A stretch of 44,180 bases of DNA, from positions 1-44,180 of the forward strand of contig NZ_JANMWL010000243.1 of the NCBI RefSeq assembly GCF_031393925.1, read 5' to 3'. The stretch is from Methylibium sp031393925 (GTDB lineage Bacteria; Pseudomonadota; Gammaproteobacteria; Burkholderiales; Burkholderiaceae_C). Positions 1 to 8,810 of the stretch are shown here, one piece after another. The notes beneath the pieces are model-generated. The model was not told the origin of the DNA, did no database searches, and saw nothing but the letters and a program-made list of their open reading frames with translations. Both the position numbers and the translations under genes were made by a program. The number at the start of each line of letters is the position of its first letter. Position 1 is the stretch's first letter.

Positions 1-30
1 GCGGTTTGACACTTGCGGACCGTCCCCACT

Positions 31-1110
31 ATGCGCACCCTCAATTTCAGCGCCGGCCCCGCCGTGCTGCCCGAACCCGTACTCCGCCGGGCCGCGGCCG
101 AGATGCTCGACTGGCGCGGCAGCGGCATGTCGGTGATGGAGATGAGCCACCGCGGCAAGGAGTTCATCTCGATCGCCGCGCAGGCCGAAAGCGACCTGCG
201 CAAGCTGCTCTACATCCCCGATGACTACGCCGTACTGTTCCTGCAGGGCGGCGCCATCGCCGAGAACGCGATCGTGCCGATGAACCTGCTGGGCTCGATG
301 CGCGTGGCTGACTACGTCGATACCGGCGAATGGTCGAAGAAATCGATCAACGAGGCCAAGCGCTACTGCGAGGTGCATGTCGTGGCCAGCGCCGCCGATC
401 GCGGCTACAGCTACGTGCCGCCGCAGGAGTCGTGGCAACTATCGCCGGGCGCGGCCTACGTGCACGTCTGCACCAACGAGACGATCGGCGGCGTCGAGTA
501 CCACTGGACACCCTCTACCGGCGATGTGCCGCTGGTTGCCGACATGTCCTCGCACCTGCTCTCAAAGCCGGTCGATGTGCGCAAGTACGGCGTCATCTAT
601 GCCGGCGCGCAGAAGAACGCGGGCCCGGCCGGGTTGACGATGGTGATCGTGCGCAAAGCGCTGTTCGGCCGCGCGCTGCCGATCACCCCCTCGGCCTTCG
701 ACTGGCAACTGCAGGCCGAGAACGACTCGATGCTGAACACGCCGCCGACCTACTCGATCTATATCGCTGGCCTGGTGTTCCAGTGGCTGCTCGAGCAGGG
801 CGGGCTGGCCGAGATCGAGCGGCGCAATATTATGAAGGCGGCCTTGCTCTACGACTACATCGACGCGAGCGACTTCTACGTCAATCCGGTCGAGCGCGCC
901 GATCGCTCGCGCATGAACGTGCCCTTCAAGCTGCACGACGACAAGCTCGACGCCGCCTTCCTGAAGGGAGCCGAAGCGCGCGGCATGGTGCAGCTCAAGG
1001 GCCACCGCTCGGTCGGCGGCATGCGCGCGTCGATCTACAACGCCATGCCGGTCGAAGGCGTGCATGCGCTGGTCGATTACATGCGCGATTTCGAACGCAG
1101 CAACGGTTGA
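31..1110 (+). CDS. serC: Phosphoserine aminotransferase
   Basis: SerC is a class V PLP-dependent aminotransferase that converts 3-phosphohydroxypyruvate plus glutamate to phosphoserine, the second step of serine synthesis; it also acts in pyridoxal phosphate synthesis. The 359-residue protein opens with the family signature NFSAGPAVLP, and the likely PLP lysine is K195 in AGAQKNAGPAG. Substrate-phosphate contacts such as GHRSVGGMRASIYNAMP lie near the C-terminus. The length matches the family (about 360). I chose the ATG at 31; a TTG at 13 would add six residues that the family lacks. It is followed directly by serA, so the first two steps of the serine pathway sit in one transcript. The upstream end is cut by the window, so the promoter is not seen. 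Confidence 0.97.
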   Translation: MRTLNFSAGPAVLPEPVLRRAAAEMLDWRGSGMSVMEMSHRGKEFISIAAQAESDLRKLLYIPDDYAVLFLQGGAIAENAIVPMNLLGSMRVADYVDTGEWSKKSINEAKRYCEVHVVASAADRGYSYVPPQESWQLSPGAAYVHVCTNETIGGVEYHWTPSTGDVPLVADMSSHLLSKPVDVRKYGVIYAGAQKNAGPAGLTMVIVRKALFGRALPITPSAFDWQLQAENDSMLNTPPTYSIYIAGLVFQWLLEQGGLAEIERRNIMKAALLYDYIDASDFYVNPVERADRSRMNVPFKLHDDKLDAAFLKGAEARGMVQLKGHRSVGGMRASIYNAMPVEGVHALVDYMRDFERSNG

Positions 1111-1121
1111 TGCGGGATGCC

Positions 1122-2300
1122 ATGTACAACGTCCTGACCTTCAATAACATCTCGGCGCGCGGCCTCGCGCGCTTTCCGCACGATCGGTTCACGGTCGGCA
1201 AGCACGTCGAGCGCCCCGACGCGATCCTGCTGCGCTCGCACGACCTGCATGGGATGGCCTTCGCGCCCAGCGTCAAAGCGGTCGGCCGCGCCGGCGCCGG
1301 CACCAACAACATCCCGGTGGCGGCGCTGTCTGCGCGCGGCGTGCCGGTGTTCAACGCGCCGGGCGCGAACGCCAATGCCGTCAAGGAGCTGGTGCTCGCC
1401 GCGCTGCTGATGAGCGCGCGCAACCTGGTGCCGGCGCTGCGCTTCGTCGAGTCGCTGCCGGCCGAGGCGGCCGATTTCGAGGCCCGCGTCGAAGAGGGCA
1501 AGAAGCAGTTCGCCGGTTTCGAGTTGCCGCAGCACACGCTGGGCATCGTCGGCCTGGGTGCGATCGGATCGCTGGTCGCCGAGACGGCCCTGAAGCTCGG
1601 CATGAAAGTGCTCGGTTTCGACCCCGAGATCACCGTCGACTCGGCGTGGCGCCTGCCTTCGAGCGTACGCAAGGCGCACAGCATCGAGGAGGTGCTGAAG
1701 GCATCCGACTTCGTCAGCCTGCACCTGCCGTTGCTGACGGCCACGCGCGGCCTGCTGAACGCCGAGCGGCTGCAGGCGATGAAGCCCGGCGCGGTGCTAC
1801 TCAATTTCGCGCGCGACGCGATCGTCGACGAGGCGGCCGTAGTCGCCGCGCTGCGCGCCGGGCGGTTGAAGAGCTACATGTGCGACTTTCCCTCACCTGC
1901 GCTGCTGCACGAGCGCGGCGCCATCGCGCTACCGCACCTCGGCGCATCGACCGCCGAGGCCGAAGAGAACAGCGCCGTGATGGTGGTCGATCAACTGCGC
2001 GAGTACCTCGAGCACGGCAGCATCGCCAACGCGGTGAACTTCCCGAGTGTCGAGATGCCTCGCGAGTCGGCGCACCGCGTCGCCATCGCGAACGCCAACG
2101 TGCCGAACATGCTCGGCCAGATCTCGACCGCGATGGCGCAGGCCGGCCTGAACATCCACAACATGGTCAACAAGTCGCGCGGCGAGATGGCCTACACGCT
2201 GGTCGACGTCGACAGTCCGGTCGAGCGCCATGTCGTCGACGCGATCGCCTCGATCGGCGGCGTGCTGACGGTGCGGGCGATTCCGGCGCACGGGCACTGA
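1122..2300 (+). CDS. serA: D-3-phosphoglycerate dehydrogenase
   Basis: SerA oxidises 3-phosphoglycerate to 3-phosphohydroxypyruvate with NAD, the committed step of serine synthesis. The 392-residue protein has the D-2-hydroxyacid dehydrogenase fold: a substrate-domain motif GRAGAGTNNIPV near residue 62, a Rossmann motif GLGAIG starting at residue 144, the motif NFARDAIVDEAAV, and the catalytic-His motif PHLGAST. A C-terminal ACT domain (about residues 318-392, starting HRVAIANANVPNML) is the usual site of serine feedback inhibition. An ATG at 1110 overlaps the serC stop (TGATG) and would add four residues. I prefer 1122 because MYNVLTFNNIS aligns with the family N-terminus and a GGGA lies just upstream. 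Coupling to serC is likely. Confidence 0.95.
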   Translation: MYNVLTFNNISARGLARFPHDRFTVGKHVERPDAILLRSHDLHGMAFAPSVKAVGRAGAGTNNIPVAALSARGVPVFNAPGANANAVKELVLAALLMSARNLVPALRFVESLPAEAADFEARVEEGKKQFAGFELPQHTLGIVGLGAIGSLVAETALKLGMKVLGFDPEITVDSAWRLPSSVRKAHSIEEVLKASDFVSLHLPLLTATRGLLNAERLQAMKPGAVLLNFARDAIVDEAAVVAALRAGRLKSYMCDFPSPALLHERGAIALPHLGASTAEAEENSAVMVVDQLREYLEHGSIANAVNFPSVEMPRESAHRVAIANANVPNMLGQISTAMAQAGLNIHNMVNKSRGEMAYTLVDVDSPVERHVVDAIASIGGVLTVRAIPAHGH

Positions 2301-2907
2301 CATCGGTTCGTCCGGTTGCCCACCTGGGCGGGTTTCATGGCCGGCACGGCCGATACGGTAATCAGGCGCCGGATCTCGAGTCGAGCGCCGCTCCGATCGC
2401 TTGCGGTGTCAGACTTTGCCTCGTGGATCGCGCGGTCCAGCGGCAGGCCGTCTTCGCGCAGCGAGCGGATGGCGGCGCCGCGAAGTCCCCGAGCGCATTT
2501 GTGCCTGTGAGAGCAAGTTTGAACAGCATGCCATGACGGCCCTTGGCGCACCCTCTGAGCAATTCGGCCGGATGGGGGTAGAACTAGCGGTATCCACCGC
2601 AAATGAGACTGCTGGAAGCCAGCATCGACGCGCGTTTCCGCTGATCATTCGGACGACGCTCTCCCGCCAGGGGACGGTCTCAAGGCGTCTCACCAAGACG
2701 CAGAAATCACGCTAAAGCCTCGTCAGCCGGGGCTTTTTCGTTTCTTGGCGTCTCATGACGACCTTTGACATCCCGCGAACTTTTCGACATCACGGCGCCC
2801 AAGGGCGCTGCGAGCCAAGTTCTTCGATGACCAACCCTTGAACGACTCTGCGTCTTCTGGGTACCGTCTCTACCGCAATCCGCCCGAATCCAAAGGCCGC
2901 TCGCACG
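2301..2907. other. Non-coding stretch after serA
   Basis: No convincing gene is visible between serA and the receiver-domain fragment. Open frames here have no recognisable domain and no good ribosome site. The stretch holds a small hairpin, GCGTCT-CACCA-AGACGC at 2685-2701, and directly after it the intrinsic terminator at 2714-2738. The terminator lies more than 400 bases past serA, so either serA has a long 3' untranslated region or a separate short transcript ends here. Confidence 0.5.
2714..2738 (+). terminator. Intrinsic terminator
   Basis: AAAGCCTCG (2714-2722) pairs with CGGGGCTTT (2728-2736) around a five-base loop, with one G.U pair. The stem runs into five T residues and then TCGTTTCTT. 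The reverse strand lacks a comparable T run, so it acts on plus-strand transcripts. Confidence 0.75.
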
Positions 2908-3063
2908 TCAACCTGGCATGGCCCGAGCAAACTCGGCCAAGCACCCCTCGAGGTCCGACGGTCGCACCGGCTTGCCGATGAAGGCGTTCATTCCGGCCTC
3001 GCGGCACGCCACATGGTCTTCGACCATCACGTTGGCAGTGAACGCCACGACATACGGTTGCTT
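2908..3063 (-). pseudogene. Receiver-domain C-terminal fragment
   Basis: The last 51 residues before a stop read like the C-terminal half of a response-regulator receiver domain of a hybrid histidine kinase: VVAFTANVMVEDHVACREAGMN followed by AFIGKPVRP, where the K of GKP is the conserved receiver lysine. The phosphoacceptor aspartate half and any kinase part are missing; upstream on the minus strand the frame runs into unrelated sequence and then a transposase fragment. This is a gene remnant, probably cut by the IS insertion next to it. No function is expected. Confidence 0.7.
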
Positions 3064-3118
3064 TTCGAGCGCGTGGTCACGATGAAGGCGCGGCGCCGGC
3101 TGATGCCGCAGATGGCGT

Positions 3119-3343
3119 CTCACGCATCAGCCGGGCCACGCGCTGGCGGCTGACGGCCACACCTTGATCGATCAGCTCGGCGCGCACGCACGGCATGCCG
3201 TAGGTCGCATCCGACTGGGCATGGACCGCGCGGATGCGCTCGACGAGCACGGCGTTGTCGATCGCCCGCCGCGATGGCGCTCGATCGCGCCACGCGTAGT
3301 AGCCGCTGGCAGAGACCTTGAGCACGCAGCACATCGTGTGCAC
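3119..3343 (-). mobile_element. IS3-family transposase (OrfB) remnant
   Basis: The translated stretch has the N-terminal part of an IS3-family OrfB: a CRVL-type segment (MCCVLKVSASGYYAWRDRAPS), then an HTH_21-type region ending VSRQRVARLMRE. Homology probably extends a little upstream of the first ATG, to about 3400, because the same frame reads ANQADVSVHTM. The catalytic DDE integrase core is absent: after LMRE the sequence turns unrelated and stops. No flanking inverted repeats are evident. It is a dead fragment, sitting beside another broken gene, which marks 2.9-3.4 kb as an old insertion/deletion site. Confidence 0.8.
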
Positions 3344-3654
3344 CGAGACGTCGGCCTGGTTCGCGTTCGCAGAGGCGCTGCGAAGCGCTCAGCAGCGCGC
3401 GTGCTCGACAGGAATGCCGTCGCAGTGCCGCAGCGCAGGAGCAACGCCCGGCCACCGGACGCTGAACGTTACTGGCATTCGGGGTCGACCGACCGGTGGC
3501 CGGCTAGTCGTTGCAGGTTGCCCAAGATTCGGCGCCAAAGAAGTCGCTGTCTACCGTGTCCCACCGATTTGGGGGGAGCTTCTCTGAGGGGTACCGCGAA
3601 GCGTCGAATTGATCGAAGCTGTCGTCACGAAAGAAGGACGGCGAAGGAGCGATC

Positions 3655-3909
3655 ATGACAAGCTTGCAGCAGCGTGACGTCGGCGATTTCCGCATTTACG
3701 CCGGCACGTTTGAAGCGCGGGGAGGTGGCCACACCGCGGCAGTAGAGGTACATCGCGTGCGCGGCGAATCCGAGCTCCTGCCCGAAGTCGTGTTCAGCAA
3801 CGACTGCCTCTCTGGAGGTCATCGCTTCGACGGGTCCACTGCGGCCTTGGCGCATGCAATGGACGTCGGGCACCAAGTGATCCGCCTGCGCGGAGCGTCG
3901 GTCGCCTGA
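3655..3909 (+). CDS. Small conserved-type hypothetical protein
   Basis: An 84-residue protein with a strong ribosome site (GAAGGAG, about six bases before the ATG). It has no signal peptide, membrane segment or cysteine pair suggestive of metal binding. It contains alternating beta-like segments (DFRIYAGTFEARG, AAVEVHRVRG) and ends with a helix-strand pattern ALAHAMDVGHQVIRLRG. The pattern resembles small single-domain proteins common in Burkholderiales, but I cannot name the family. The 254 bases upstream (3401-3654) hold no gene that I can support. It is convergent with the PhnD-like gene. Confidence 0.6.
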   Translation: MTSLQQRDVGDFRIYAGTFEARGGGHTAAVEVHRVRGESELLPEVVFSNDCLSGGHRFDGSTAALAHAMDVGHQVIRLRGASVA

Positions 3910-3945
3910 ACTGCAAGCTTGGCCGGCGCGGCGCAAGCGGTGCGG

Positions 3946-4758
3946 TCAGAGCCCGAGCCAAGCGCCCAGGGCCAGCATCGCGGCTTCGTCGTAGCGCTCG
4001 AAGCCCTGGTATTTGGTCGGTGCGAGCTTCTTCTTGCCGTCCTCGGAGCCGTCAAGCGAAAGTAGATAGTCGCGCACCTGCTCCACTTGATCGGGTGCAA
4101 GGTTCGGGCTGGCGATCACGTGCTTGATCGGTACTGCTTTTGACTTGCCGATCACTTTGCCGCCTTTGGCTTGCCAGTCCTTCACGACGGCGGACGACGC
4201 GGAAGCGCCGGCATTCGTCAGGTTGTTCTCGACGAAGAAGGGCACCGCGTCCTGGTAGCGGGTGTAGGTGTACTTCACTTGCTTTGGATCACCCAGTGCG
4301 TCACGCAGCGTCGCACGCACCATCCATGAGGTGATTGAGTCTTCATCGGGCGCGCCGAGGTGCAGGCCCTTGAGGTCGGACAGAGATTTGAGCGGCGAAT
4401 CGGCCTTGACCATGAAGCTGGCCGCGTACCCCTGGAAGCCCTTGGTGACGGCGACGAGCTTGTAGCCCGACTTCTTTATCGCCTCGATCGACAGGTGCGC
4501 GGGATGCACCATGGCGAGGTCGTAGGCCTTGTCGGACAGGCCCTGACGCAAGCTCGGGTAATCGCCGATGGGCTCGATCTGTACCGGCTGGCGAAGGAGC
4601 TTGGAGAGATCGGCGGCGATCGCAGCGTACTTGCCGCGAATCTCGTCGGCCGGCACGCGGTAGGTGACGCCTTCGTTGATGGCAAAGACCAGCGCATGCG
4701 ACGACGAAGCACCGAGCAGTACTGCGGCACACAGGGCGCGCAGGATCGTGGTTTTCAT
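3946..4758 (-). CDS. PhnD-like periplasmic substrate-binding protein
   Basis: This is a periplasmic binding protein of the phosphate/phosphite/phosphonate type (PhnD family), which would bind an oxyanion or related ligand for an ABC importer. The start at 4758 gives a 270-residue precursor with a clear Sec signal peptide (MKTTILRALCAAVLLGASSSHA, cleavage near residue 22) and a GGGAG ribosome site; longer upstream starts would bury the signal. Family features include DYPSLRQGLSDKAYDLAMVHPAH, the linker SDLKGLHLGAPDEDS and a segment ASASSAVVKDW. No permease or ATPase lies beside it, so it is an orphan whose ligand cannot be told from context. Other possibilities are a sensor-linked binding protein or a transporter encoded elsewhere. 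Confidence 0.8.
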   Translation of the reverse strand: MKTTILRALCAAVLLGASSSHALVFAINEGVTYRVPADEIRGKYAAIAADLSKLLRQPVQIEPIGDYPSLRQGLSDKAYDLAMVHPAHLSIEAIKKSGYKLVAVTKGFQGYAASFMVKADSPLKSLSDLKGLHLGAPDEDSITSWMVRATLRDALGDPKQVKYTYTRYQDAVPFFVENNLTNAGASASSAVVKDWQAKGGKVIGKSKAVPIKHVIASPNLAPDQVEQVRDYLLSLDGSEDGKKKLAPTKYQGFERYDEAAMLALGAWLGL

Positions 4759-4948
4759 GTTGGCTCCCAACGCGTTGAACTCGGCCTGAATGGCGAGCCT
4801 CGGGTAGTGTACGGAGCGACGCGCGCTGAACTTGCATAGAGGCGTTCGCTGCGCAAACGGATTCACGATCCGGGCTGCAATCAGCGAAAAGTGTTGTCGA
4901 TGAGGTGCAGCGCGGTGTCGAGCGCTTCACGCGCGTCAGCGACCGGGC

Positions 4949-5866
4949 TCAGCGCAAGGGCGTCGCCGCCTTGAACAGCGTCATGGCGGTGCCGATCAGG
5001 GCAGAGACCTCGCTCATGTTGCCGGGCACGATCATGGTGTTGTTCTTCTGTGCGAGTTGCGCGAAGGCGTCGACGGCGCGCTCCGCGACCTTGAGTTGAA
5101 CCGCCTGGTCGCCGCCCGGCTCGCGGATGGCCGCGGCGATCTTGCGGATGGCGTCCGACGTCGCGTCGGCCACCGTGGTGATGGCGGCTGCTTCGCCTTG
5201 GGCCTTGTTGATCTCGGCCTGCTTTTCGCCTTCAGAGCGCGCGATGAGGGCCTCGCGCTCGCCGGTGGCGATGTTGATCTGTTCCTGGCGCCGGCCCTCG
5301 CTGGCGGCGATCAGCGCGCGCTTCTCGCGCTCTGCGGTGATCTGCGCCTGCATCGCATGCAGGATTGCCGCTGGCGGCGTCAGGTCCTTGATCTCATAGC
5401 GCAACACCTTGACGCCCCAGTTGAGCGCGGCCTCGTCAAGCGCGTTCACCACTGCCGTGTTGATCAACGTGCGTTCCTCGAAGGTCTTGTCCAACTCCAT
5501 CTTGCCGATTACGCTGCGCAAGGTGGTCTGCGCGAGCTGGGTTATCGCGACGATGTAGTTGGAGGCGCCGTAGCTGGCACGCATCGGGTCGGTGACCTGG
5601 AAATACAGGATGCCGTCGACGGTGAGCTGGGTGTTGTCCCGCGTGATGCAGACTTGGCTCGGCACGTCGAGCGGTATTTCCTTGAGCGAGTGCCGGTAGG
5701 CAAGCCGGTCGACGAAGGGCACCAGGAAGTTGAGCCCCGGAACGAGCGTTGCGTGGTACTTGCCCAGTCGCTCCACAACCAAGGCGTGCTGCTGCGGCAC
5801 GACCTTGATCGAGCGCACGATGAACACGAAGGCGATGACGACCAGGACGATGGCGATGATTTCCAT
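4949..5866 (-). CDS. SPFH/stomatin-like membrane protein (QmcA type)
   Basis: A 305-residue SPFH/band 7 protein. One N-terminal membrane segment (MEIIAIVLVVIAFVFIVRS) is followed by the stomatin-like core (VPQQHALVVERLGKY, LVPGLNFLVPFVDR) and a long charged helix with repeats of EREALIARSEGEKQAEINKAQGEA type expected to form a coiled coil. It ends in a hydrophobic oligomerisation region. Such proteins form large ring or cage assemblies in the membrane and act as scaffolds for proteases or lipid domains. The start at 5866 puts the membrane segment at the N-terminus. The nfeD-like gene ends 29 bases upstream, the usual NfeD/SPFH pairing, which supports joint function. Confidence 0.92.
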   Translation of the reverse strand: MEIIAIVLVVIAFVFIVRSIKVVPQQHALVVERLGKYHATLVPGLNFLVPFVDRLAYRHSLKEIPLDVPSQVCITRDNTQLTVDGILYFQVTDPMRASYGASNYIVAITQLAQTTLRSVIGKMELDKTFEERTLINTAVVNALDEAALNWGVKVLRYEIKDLTPPAAILHAMQAQITAEREKRALIAASEGRRQEQINIATGEREALIARSEGEKQAEINKAQGEAAAITTVADATSDAIRKIAAAIREPGGDQAVQLKVAERAVDAFAQLAQKNNTMIVPGNMSEVSALIGTAMTLFKAATPLR

Positions 5867-5895
5867 GGGACTTCTGTAGAAAGCTAGCAAGGGAA

Positions 5896-6324
5896 TCAGC
5901 GGCCGAGCAGGAGTCGGCTGCCGTCAATGGCACGAATCACGTGCTCGCCGGGTTCGGGCGAGCCGTCGCCGGCATAGCGCGCACTCCACTGCGCGCCGCG
6001 GTAGTCGACCCGCGCGGAGCCGTCGCTTTGCCAGCTGCCGACATGGACACGCTCGCCGATGTCGAGGTTGACGTCGCGGTTGGAGCCGGCCGGCTCCGCG
6101 GCCGGCGCATGTTGGCGACGCAGGTGCCAAGCGGCGACGGCGCCACCGCCCACCAATGCTGCAACCACGAGTTGTGCGCTCGTGCCCATCGATGCGTGAG
6201 CGGCCAGCGCGGCGGCGACCGCACCGAGCGCCAGCACCAACAGGTAGAAAGTGCCGGTTGCCATTTCAATGGCAACCAGGGCGCCAGCGGCGATCCACCA
6301 CCATGTGGCGGAATTCCAGTCCAT
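5896..6324 (-). CDS. NfeD-family membrane protein
   Basis: A 142-residue short-form NfeD protein. It starts MDWNSATWWWIAAGALVAIE and has two to three hydrophobic segments in its first 75 residues. These are followed by a soluble OB-fold-like domain with the typical NfeD sequence DIGERVHVGSWQSDGSARVDYRG and a final strand pair HVIRAIDGSRLLLGR. NfeD proteins partner with SPFH proteins, and here the two genes are adjacent on one strand with this one first. It lacks the ClpP-class protease domain of long NfeD proteins. The start at 6324 is chosen because the upstream extension is basic and atypical. Confidence 0.88.
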   Translation of the reverse strand: MDWNSATWWWIAAGALVAIEMATGTFYLLVLALGAVAAALAAHASMGTSAQLVVAALVGGGAVAAWHLRRQHAPAAEPAGSNRDVNLDIGERVHVGSWQSDGSARVDYRGAQWSARYAGDGSPEPGEHVIRAIDGSRLLLGR

Positions 6325-6449
6325 AAGGGCTCTCCGGCCACGTCTTGCGCGGCAGTGTACGCCGCGAATTGCGTGCTTCTTCGGGGGCAAGCCGCAGCGT
6401 CGATACGTCCTACACTTCGCGCTTTCTCGCGTTCCCCGGAGCCGCTTCG

Positions 6450-8711
6450 ATGCTGCGTTTTCGCTTCCCGATCGTCATCATCGACGAGGACTTCCGCTCC
6501 GAGAACACGTCGGGTCTTGGCATCCGCGCGCTGGCCGACGCAATCGTCAAAGAGGGCTTCGAAGTGCTGGGGGTCACCAGCTACGGCGATCTGAGCCAGT
6601 TCGCGCAGCAGCAAAGCCGGGCGAGCGCCTTCATCCTGTCGATCGACGACAACGAGTTCGTCCATGAAGGACCCGAGCTGGCGCCGGCGGTCGTGAACTT
6701 GCGCCAGTTCATCCGCGAGATCCGGCGCAAGAACCTCGAGATTCCGATTTACCTTTACGGCGAGACGCGCACCTCGCAGCACCTGCCCAACGACGTGCTG
6801 CGCGAGCTGCATGGCTTTATCCACATGTTCGAGGACACGCCGGAGTTCGTGGCGCGCCACATCATCCGGGAGGCCAAGAGCTACCTCGACGGGCTGGCAC
6901 CGCCGTTCTTCAAGGCGCTGGTCGACTATGCGCAAGATGGCTCCTACTCCTGGCACTGCCCCGGGCATTCGGGCGGCGTCGCCTTCCTGAAGAGCCCGGT
7001 CGGCCAGATGTTCCACCAGTTCTTCGGCGAGAACATGCTGCGCGCGGACGTCTGCAACTCGGTCGACGAACTCGGCCAGTTGCTCGACCACACCGGCCCG
7101 GTGGCGCAAAGCGAGCGCAACGCCGCACGCATCTTCAACGCCGACCACTGCTTCTTCGTCACCAATGGCACCAGCACCAGCAACAAGATGGTCTGGCACC
7201 ACACGGTGGCGCCCGACGACGTGGTGGTGGTGGACCGCAACTGCCACAAGTCGATCCTGCACGCGATCATCATGACCGGCGCGGTGCCGGTGTTCCTGAC
7301 GCCCACGCGCAACCACCTCGGCATCATCGGGCCCATTCCCATGAGCGAGTTCGAGCCCGAGACGATCCGCCGCAAGATCGCCGCCAATCCGCTGCTCAAA
7401 CACGTCGACCCTGCCACCGCCAGGCCACGCATCTTGACCATCACGCAGAGCACCTACGACGGCGTGCTCTACAACACCGAGACGATCAAGGGCATGCTCG
7501 ACGGCTGGATCGACAACCTGCATTTCGACGAAGCCTGGCTTCCGCATGCGGCCTTCCACCGCTTCTACGGCGACTATCACGCCATGGGCAAGTACCGCAC
7601 GCGACCGAAGGAGGCGATGGTCTACGCCACGCAGTCGACGCACAAACTGCTCGCCGGTCTGAGCCAAGCCTCGCAGGTGCTCGTGCAGGACTCGCAGAAC
7701 CGACAGCTCGACACGCACCTGTTCAACGAGGCATACCTGATGCACACCTCGACCTCGCCGCAGTACGCGATCATCGCGAGCTGCGACGTGGCAGCGGCCA
7801 TGATGGAGGAGCCCGGCGGCACGGCACTGGTCGAGGAAAGCATCAGCGAAGCACTCGACTTCCGGCGCGCCATGCGCAAGGTCGACAAGGAATTCGGCAA
7901 GGACTGGTGGTTCAAGGTCTGGGGTCCCGACCGGCTCACCGAAGATGGCATCGGGCGTCCCGAAGACTGGATGATCAAGGCCGATGCCAAGTGGCACGGC
8001 TTCGGCCCGCTGGCCGAGAGCTTCAACATGCTCGACCCGATCAAGTCGACCATCGTGACGCCGGGGCTCGACGTGGCCGGCAAGTTCGCCAAGACCGGCA
8101 TCCCGGCCTCGATGGTTACCAAGTTCCTGGCCGAGCACGGCGTGATCGTGGAGAAGACCGGTCTGTACTCGTTCTTCATCATGTTCACCATCGGCATCAC
8201 CAAAGGCCGCTGGAACACGCTGCTCACGGCGTTGCAGCAATTCAAGGATGACTACGACCGCAATGCGCCTCTGTGGCGGATCCTGCCTAAATTCATTGCT
8301 TCGCAGCCGCGCTATGAACGCATGGGCCTGCGCGACCTGGCGCAGAGCATCCACGAGGCCTACGTCAAGGGTGACATCGCGCGGCTCACGACTGATATGT
8401 ATTTGTCGGACCTGCAGCCAGCGATGAAGCCGAGCGAGGCCTATGCGCACATTGCGCACCGAAAGACCGAGCGGGTAGCGATCGAGGCCCTTGAAGGGCG
8501 CATCACGACCTCGTTGCTCACGCCGTATCCGCCGGGTATTCCGCTGCTCATTCCGGGTGAGCGCTTCAACCGCAAGATCGTCGACTACTTGCGCTTCACG
8601 CACGAGTTCAATAAACGCTTCCCCGGCTTCGACACCGACGTGCATGGCCTGGTCGAACAGGAGGCCGAGAACGGCGAGAACCGTTACTACGTCGACTGCA
8701 TCAGACAGTAA
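6450..8711 (+). CDS. Orn/Lys/Arg decarboxylase, class I
   Basis: A 753-residue PLP-dependent decarboxylase of the AdiA/LdcI/SpeC fold. It has an N-terminal wing domain (residues about 1-130, with FRFPIVIIDEDFRSENTSGL), a core aminotransferase-like domain and a C-terminal domain. The PLP lysine is expected at K399 in TQSTHKLLAGLSQAS, and the HFDEAWLPHAAF segment carries the PLP-contacting aspartate. The length fits the long biosynthetic/acid-resistance class (about 710-760). The substrate, arginine, lysine or ornithine, cannot be assigned from motifs alone. Its product would be agmatine, cadaverine or putrescine, which could feed the polyamine catabolic operon at 20.6-27.1 kb. The gene is monocistronic, divergent from nfeD. 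Confidence 0.92.
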   Translation: MLRFRFPIVIIDEDFRSENTSGLGIRALADAIVKEGFEVLGVTSYGDLSQFAQQQSRASAFILSIDDNEFVHEGPELAPAVVNLRQFIREIRRKNLEIPIYLYGETRTSQHLPNDVLRELHGFIHMFEDTPEFVARHIIREAKSYLDGLAPPFFKALVDYAQDGSYSWHCPGHSGGVAFLKSPVGQMFHQFFGENMLRADVCNSVDELGQLLDHTGPVAQSERNAARIFNADHCFFVTNGTSTSNKMVWHHTVAPDDVVVVDRNCHKSILHAIIMTGAVPVFLTPTRNHLGIIGPIPMSEFEPETIRRKIAANPLLKHVDPATARPRILTITQSTYDGVLYNTETIKGMLDGWIDNLHFDEAWLPHAAFHRFYGDYHAMGKYRTRPKEAMVYATQSTHKLLAGLSQASQVLVQDSQNRQLDTHLFNEAYLMHTSTSPQYAIIASCDVAAAMMEEPGGTALVEESISEALDFRRAMRKVDKEFGKDWWFKVWGPDRLTEDGIGRPEDWMIKADAKWHGFGPLAESFNMLDPIKSTIVTPGLDVAGKFAKTGIPASMVTKFLAEHGVIVEKTGLYSFFIMFTIGITKGRWNTLLTALQQFKDDYDRNAPLWRILPKFIASQPRYERMGLRDLAQSIHEAYVKGDIARLTTDMYLSDLQPAMKPSEAYAHIAHRKTERVAIEALEGRITTSLLTPYPPGIPLLIPGERFNRKIVDYLRFTHEFNKRFPGFDTDVHGLVEQEAENGENRYYVDCIRQ

Positions 8712-8810
8712 GGGCTGCTCGACGCCGGTGAGGGCGGCTGGACAGGCGACGGTCGGGGCTGTGGCGAAGCCGGCCGGCGCAAACTTCCGCGTCAGCCGCG
8801 GACTTGAACC

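Noticed and set aside
2192..2602. Minus-strand frame with LREDGLPLDRAIHEAKSD after serA
   Set aside because: It overlaps the end of serA, shows no known domain and has no ribosome site; it might be a remnant but cannot be supported.
5937..8645. A 902-codon open frame on the minus strand across the Orn/Lys/Arg decarboxylase
   Set aside because: It mirrors the plus-strand decarboxylase, whose motifs are complete; the antisense protein is His/Asp/Val/Arg-rich with no domain and arises from high GC codon use.
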